DNA from: Paenibacillus endophyticus
Lineage (GTDB): Bacteria > Bacillota > Bacilli > Paenibacillales > Paenibacillaceae
NCBI RefSeq assembly: GCF_014192395.1
Contig: NZ_JACHXW010000020.1
Coordinates: 62,001 to 126,000 of the forward strand
Direction of reading: 5' to 3'
DNA length: 64,000 bases
Shown here: piece after piece, positions 61,778 through 64,000 of the stretch
Layout: the number at the start of each line of letters is the position of its first letter
Position numbering within the stretch: position 1 is the first letter of the stretch
Translations under genes and position numbers: made by a program
The notes under the pieces: model-generated
Told to the model about the DNA's origin: nothing
What the model saw: only the letters and a program-made list of their open reading frames with translations
The model's database searches: none

Positions 61778-62665
61778 TTACCCTTTAAGTGATCCAGCCG
61801 TCATCTGCATAAAAGATTTGTTAGCGATCATATAGACGATGAGCAAAGGAAGAATCGACAAGCATGCCCCTGCAAGCATATAGTGCGTCTGTACCGCAGC
61901 CGATGCCCCATAGCGCAAATAGGACAGCCCTACGGTCAATGTTTGCAGCTCGGGAGTATTCATCGTGAACACGAGCGGCCGCAAATATTCATTCCAAGCC
62001 CCACAGAATGTGAACAATGCGCCTACCCCAAGACCTGGTCGAAGCAGCGGCAAAATAATTTTCCAGAAGATGCCCGCATTGGAGCAGCCATCAATTCTAG
62101 CAGCCTCATCGAGCTCTCTCGAAATCCCCTTGAGAAAGCTGAGCAAAATAAAGAAAATATAGGCGTGTCCGCTAATCAGAATAAGAATGACACCCCACAA
62201 GGAGGTATGCAGATGCAGCTTGATCATCAGCTCATATTGCGGGCGAATAACAACCGCTCCGATAGAAATAAACATAGTAGAAGCTTGGATAGCGACAAAC
62301 AACGCTTTGCCAGGGAAATTCATCCGATCTACGACATAAGCCGCCATGGAAGCGACTATGAGAGTACCGATCGTCGTCACGCCGCTTAGCATAAGGCTGT
62401 TCCATGTAAACCGCGAGAAGTTAGCCTGTACCCAAGCCTCCGCAAAATTCTCGAAATGCCAGACCGAAGGAAGGATCGCTCCCCCGGTCGTTAGCTCCGC
62501 ATTGGACATAAAGGATCCGAACAAGGTCACAACGATAGGGAAAAGGATGAGAAGCGCCGTTGCCAGCAGGAAGATCCAGAGGAGCACGCGTCCTCCCCAG
62601 CCGCCTTCGCGAAACGGATTTCGTCTCATATTCTTATTCGTGTATGGTATTGCTTCCGTCTTCAT
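61778..62665 (-). CDS. Carbohydrate ABC transporter permease, MalG/LplC type
   Basis: 295 residues, six membrane segments. The EAA motif is ELDEAARIDGCSNAGIFWKIILPLLRPGL. N-terminal basic head then LLWIFLLATALLILFPIVVTLFGSF. It forms the translocation channel with the product of 62677-63576. It starts 11 bases after that gene. Confidence 0.92.
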   Translation of the reverse strand: MKTEAIPYTNKNMRRNPFREGGWGGRVLLWIFLLATALLILFPIVVTLFGSFMSNAELTTGGAILPSVWHFENFAEAWVQANFSRFTWNSLMLSGVTTIGTLIVASMAAYVVDRMNFPGKALFVAIQASTMFISIGAVVIRPQYELMIKLHLHTSLWGVILILISGHAYIFFILLSFLKGISRELDEAARIDGCSNAGIFWKIILPLLRPGLGVGALFTFCGAWNEYLRPLVFTMNTPELQTLTVGLSYLRYGASAAVQTHYMLAGACLSILPLLIVYMIANKSFMQMTAGSLKG

Positions 62666-62676
62666 AGCGTCCTCCC

Positions 62677-63576
62677 TTATTGCATCTTATTCAATCGTTT
62701 TGACAGCATGTGGTACAGAAGCGTAATAATGCCCACGATAACGGCTGTCGTAAACCCTACCGCGCTGCCGTAGCCAAACTGCTGATCTACAACGGTACCT
62801 GAGGACGGGGTCGGGAAAAACAGCTTATACACGTACAAATACATGACCTCTGTTTTGCCGATTGGCCCGCCTTCGGTCAGTACCATAATCGTCTCGTAGC
62901 CCTTTAACGAGTTGATGATGGCGAGCATAATGACGATTTGCAGCACCGGGCCAAGCATCGGAATCGTCAAATACCAGAACTGCTGCCTTTTGTTTGCTCC
63001 GTCAAGCGATGCGCTCTCATAGACATCATTCGGAATATTTTGAAGACCTGCTAGGAATAACAGCATGTAATTCCCAACGGCGCCCCACACGGCAATCAAG
63101 ATCGTGGTCATCATCGCGTGTTTCGGACCGAGCCAGTCGATTCTTTCGGAAATAATATTAAACTTCATCAAATATTGATTCAATATGCCATTATAGGAAT
63201 TAAAGATGATAAAAAACACAACTGCCATAACGGCCGAGCTAATAATCGTAGGCATGAAATAAATGGCTCGAAGAAAATTCCGACCTTTCAGCTTCTGGTT
63301 TAAAATAACCGCGAGCGCTAGGCAAAGAGGGATCGTAATGATAAGCTTGCCGCCTGCATACACGAACGTATTGACTACCGATTCCCAGTACTGCGTGTCT
63401 CTCAGGAGCCTTTGAAAATTGTAAAAGCCCGTAAATTTCGCTTCTCCATACCCTTTATAATCATAAAACATATAGCGGATGGCCCACCCAAGCGGATAAA
63501 TGCCGAGAACCAGCGTTAATATAAAGCTCGGAAAAAGGAACGCATAAGAAAACCCGATCTGACGCACTTTATTCAT
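62677..63576 (-). CDS. Carbohydrate ABC transporter permease, MalF/LplB type
   Basis: 299 residues, six membrane segments. EAA-like loop NDVYESASLDGANKRQQFWYLTIPML. ATG 63576 (MNKVRQIG) has GGGAG about 9 bases upstream; a GTG three codons up is possible. Second gene after the solute-binding protein. Confidence 0.92.
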   Translation of the reverse strand: MNKVRQIGFSYAFLFPSFILTLVLGIYPLGWAIRYMFYDYKGYGEAKFTGFYNFQRLLRDTQYWESVVNTFVYAGGKLIITIPLCLALAVILNQKLKGRNFLRAIYFMPTIISSAVMAVVFFIIFNSYNGILNQYLMKFNIISERIDWLGPKHAMMTTILIAVWGAVGNYMLLFLAGLQNIPNDVYESASLDGANKRQQFWYLTIPMLGPVLQIVIMLAIINSLKGYETIMVLTEGGPIGKTEVMYLYVYKLFFPTPSSGTVVDQQFGYGSAVGFTTAVIVGIITLLYHMLSKRLNKMQ

Positions 63577-63664
63577 CGTTTCCACTCCCGTACAGTCTGT
63601 CTTTTAGAGATAGGAAAGGGCGGAGTCTGCACTCCACCCTCCTCATTCATTCATAGCCATGCGA

Positions 63665-64000
63665 TTATTTCGCGCCTAGCTTCATCGGATCGAAATCCGG
63701 CTTAGGCTCAGCTTTAACCTCGCCGCTTGCAATCGCTTTATCGAGCGCCGCATTGTATCTTGTGTTTAAGTCTTTGATGATCTCATCCAAATTACCTTCG
63801 CCGAGCATATATTTGAAGAATGCGTCATTGCTTTTGATGCCTTCCACGGTCACAGTCGGATTCAGCGGCCAGGTTCCATCATTTTCAGTTGGAAGGAAGC
63901 CCTCAATGCCGTTAATATCCGGTTTGCTTGCTACAGCGGAAATGGACGGAACCATCGAGATGCCGAAACCTTTTTCATGGTATGTTTTCAGAATTTCATC
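63665..64000 (-). CDS. Extracellular solute-binding protein of the ABC importer (C-terminal part; runs off right edge)
   Basis: The last 111 codons: DEILKTYHEKGFGISMVPS at the edge, then FLPTENDGTWPLNPTVTVEG and EIIKDLNTRYNAALDKAIASGEV. This is the C-terminal end of a family 1 solute-binding protein, as in LplA-like lipoproteins. The sugar cannot be told. Immediately upstream of the two permeases. Confidence 0.85.
   Translation of the reverse strand, partial: DEILKTYHEKGFGISMVPSISAVASKPDINGIEGFLPTENDGTWPLNPTVTVEGIKSNDAFFKYMLGEGNLDEIIKDLNTRYNAALDKAIASGEVKAEPKPDFDPMKLGAK

Overview
The window reads as the chromosome of a low-to-moderate GC, endospore-forming Firmicute, most likely Paenibacillus or a close relative (inference from content; no rRNA is present). 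Supporting content: AGGAGG-type ribosome binding sites with frequent TTG/GTG starts, a YhcN/YlaJ sporulation lipoprotein, YhbH, YfkAB, YunC/YunD, a SufCDSUB operon in Bacillus order, SbcDC, MtnKA, a NiaP-like permease, and a large C-terminal 'WIAG-tail'-like repeat protein of a type I associate with Paenibacillus. No tRNA, rRNA, CRISPR array, transposase or intact prophage was seen.

Layout. 1-5.1 kb: glycan region. It holds the start of an RmlA-like nucleotidyltransferase, a tandemly duplicated two-gene module (GT4 + GT2, twice) and a convergent GT-A-like transferase with a Lys/Arg-rich tail. 5.3-7.3 kb: YhcN/YlaJ lipoprotein and fabH behind a FapR-like operator. 7.3-15.2 kb (minus strand): a probable spore-surface locus with a 1642-residue decapeptide-repeat protein, a GT2 enzyme with a basic N-terminus, and four small proteins. 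15.3-17.5 kb: two FecCD siderophore permeases behind a Fur box. 17.6-20.0 kb: thiC with promoter, TPP riboswitch, an inserted palindromic repeat element and a terminator. 20.0-30.0 kb: CotSA-like GT4, AI-2E family permease, YfkAB, two HD-GYP proteins, YunD and a molybdopterin block (moaA, a fused moaD-moaE, an oxidoreductase-like domain protein).

30.0-32.7 kb is AT-rich and gene-poor: two tandem Gly/Ser/Asn-rich small proteins, two micro-ORFs, a frameshifted Cys-rich ORF and a decayed collagen-like gene. 32.7-38.0 kb: sufCDSUB with a promoter overlapped by a perfect palindrome. 38.2-51.8 kb: DUF1802, mtnK-mtnA, yunC, an unknown protein followed by two and a half units of the palindromic repeat element, a PAS-GGDEF-EAL protein, two small membrane proteins, sbcC-sbcD and an MFS permease. 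51.8-58.6 kb: a reductive pyrimidine catabolism operon (transaminase, amidohydrolase, preT, preA, dihydropyrimidinase). 59-64 kb: yhbH, a niaP-like permease and a carbohydrate ABC importer that runs off the right edge.

The most original material is (i) the giant repeat protein with its glycosyltransferase and small helical partners, probably a glycosylated spore-surface structure; (ii) an interspersed element of alternating GAAACG and TATAG hairpins whose stems covary, found in the thiC leader and downstream of the 41.7 kb gene; and (iii) the duplicated GT4-GT2 pair.
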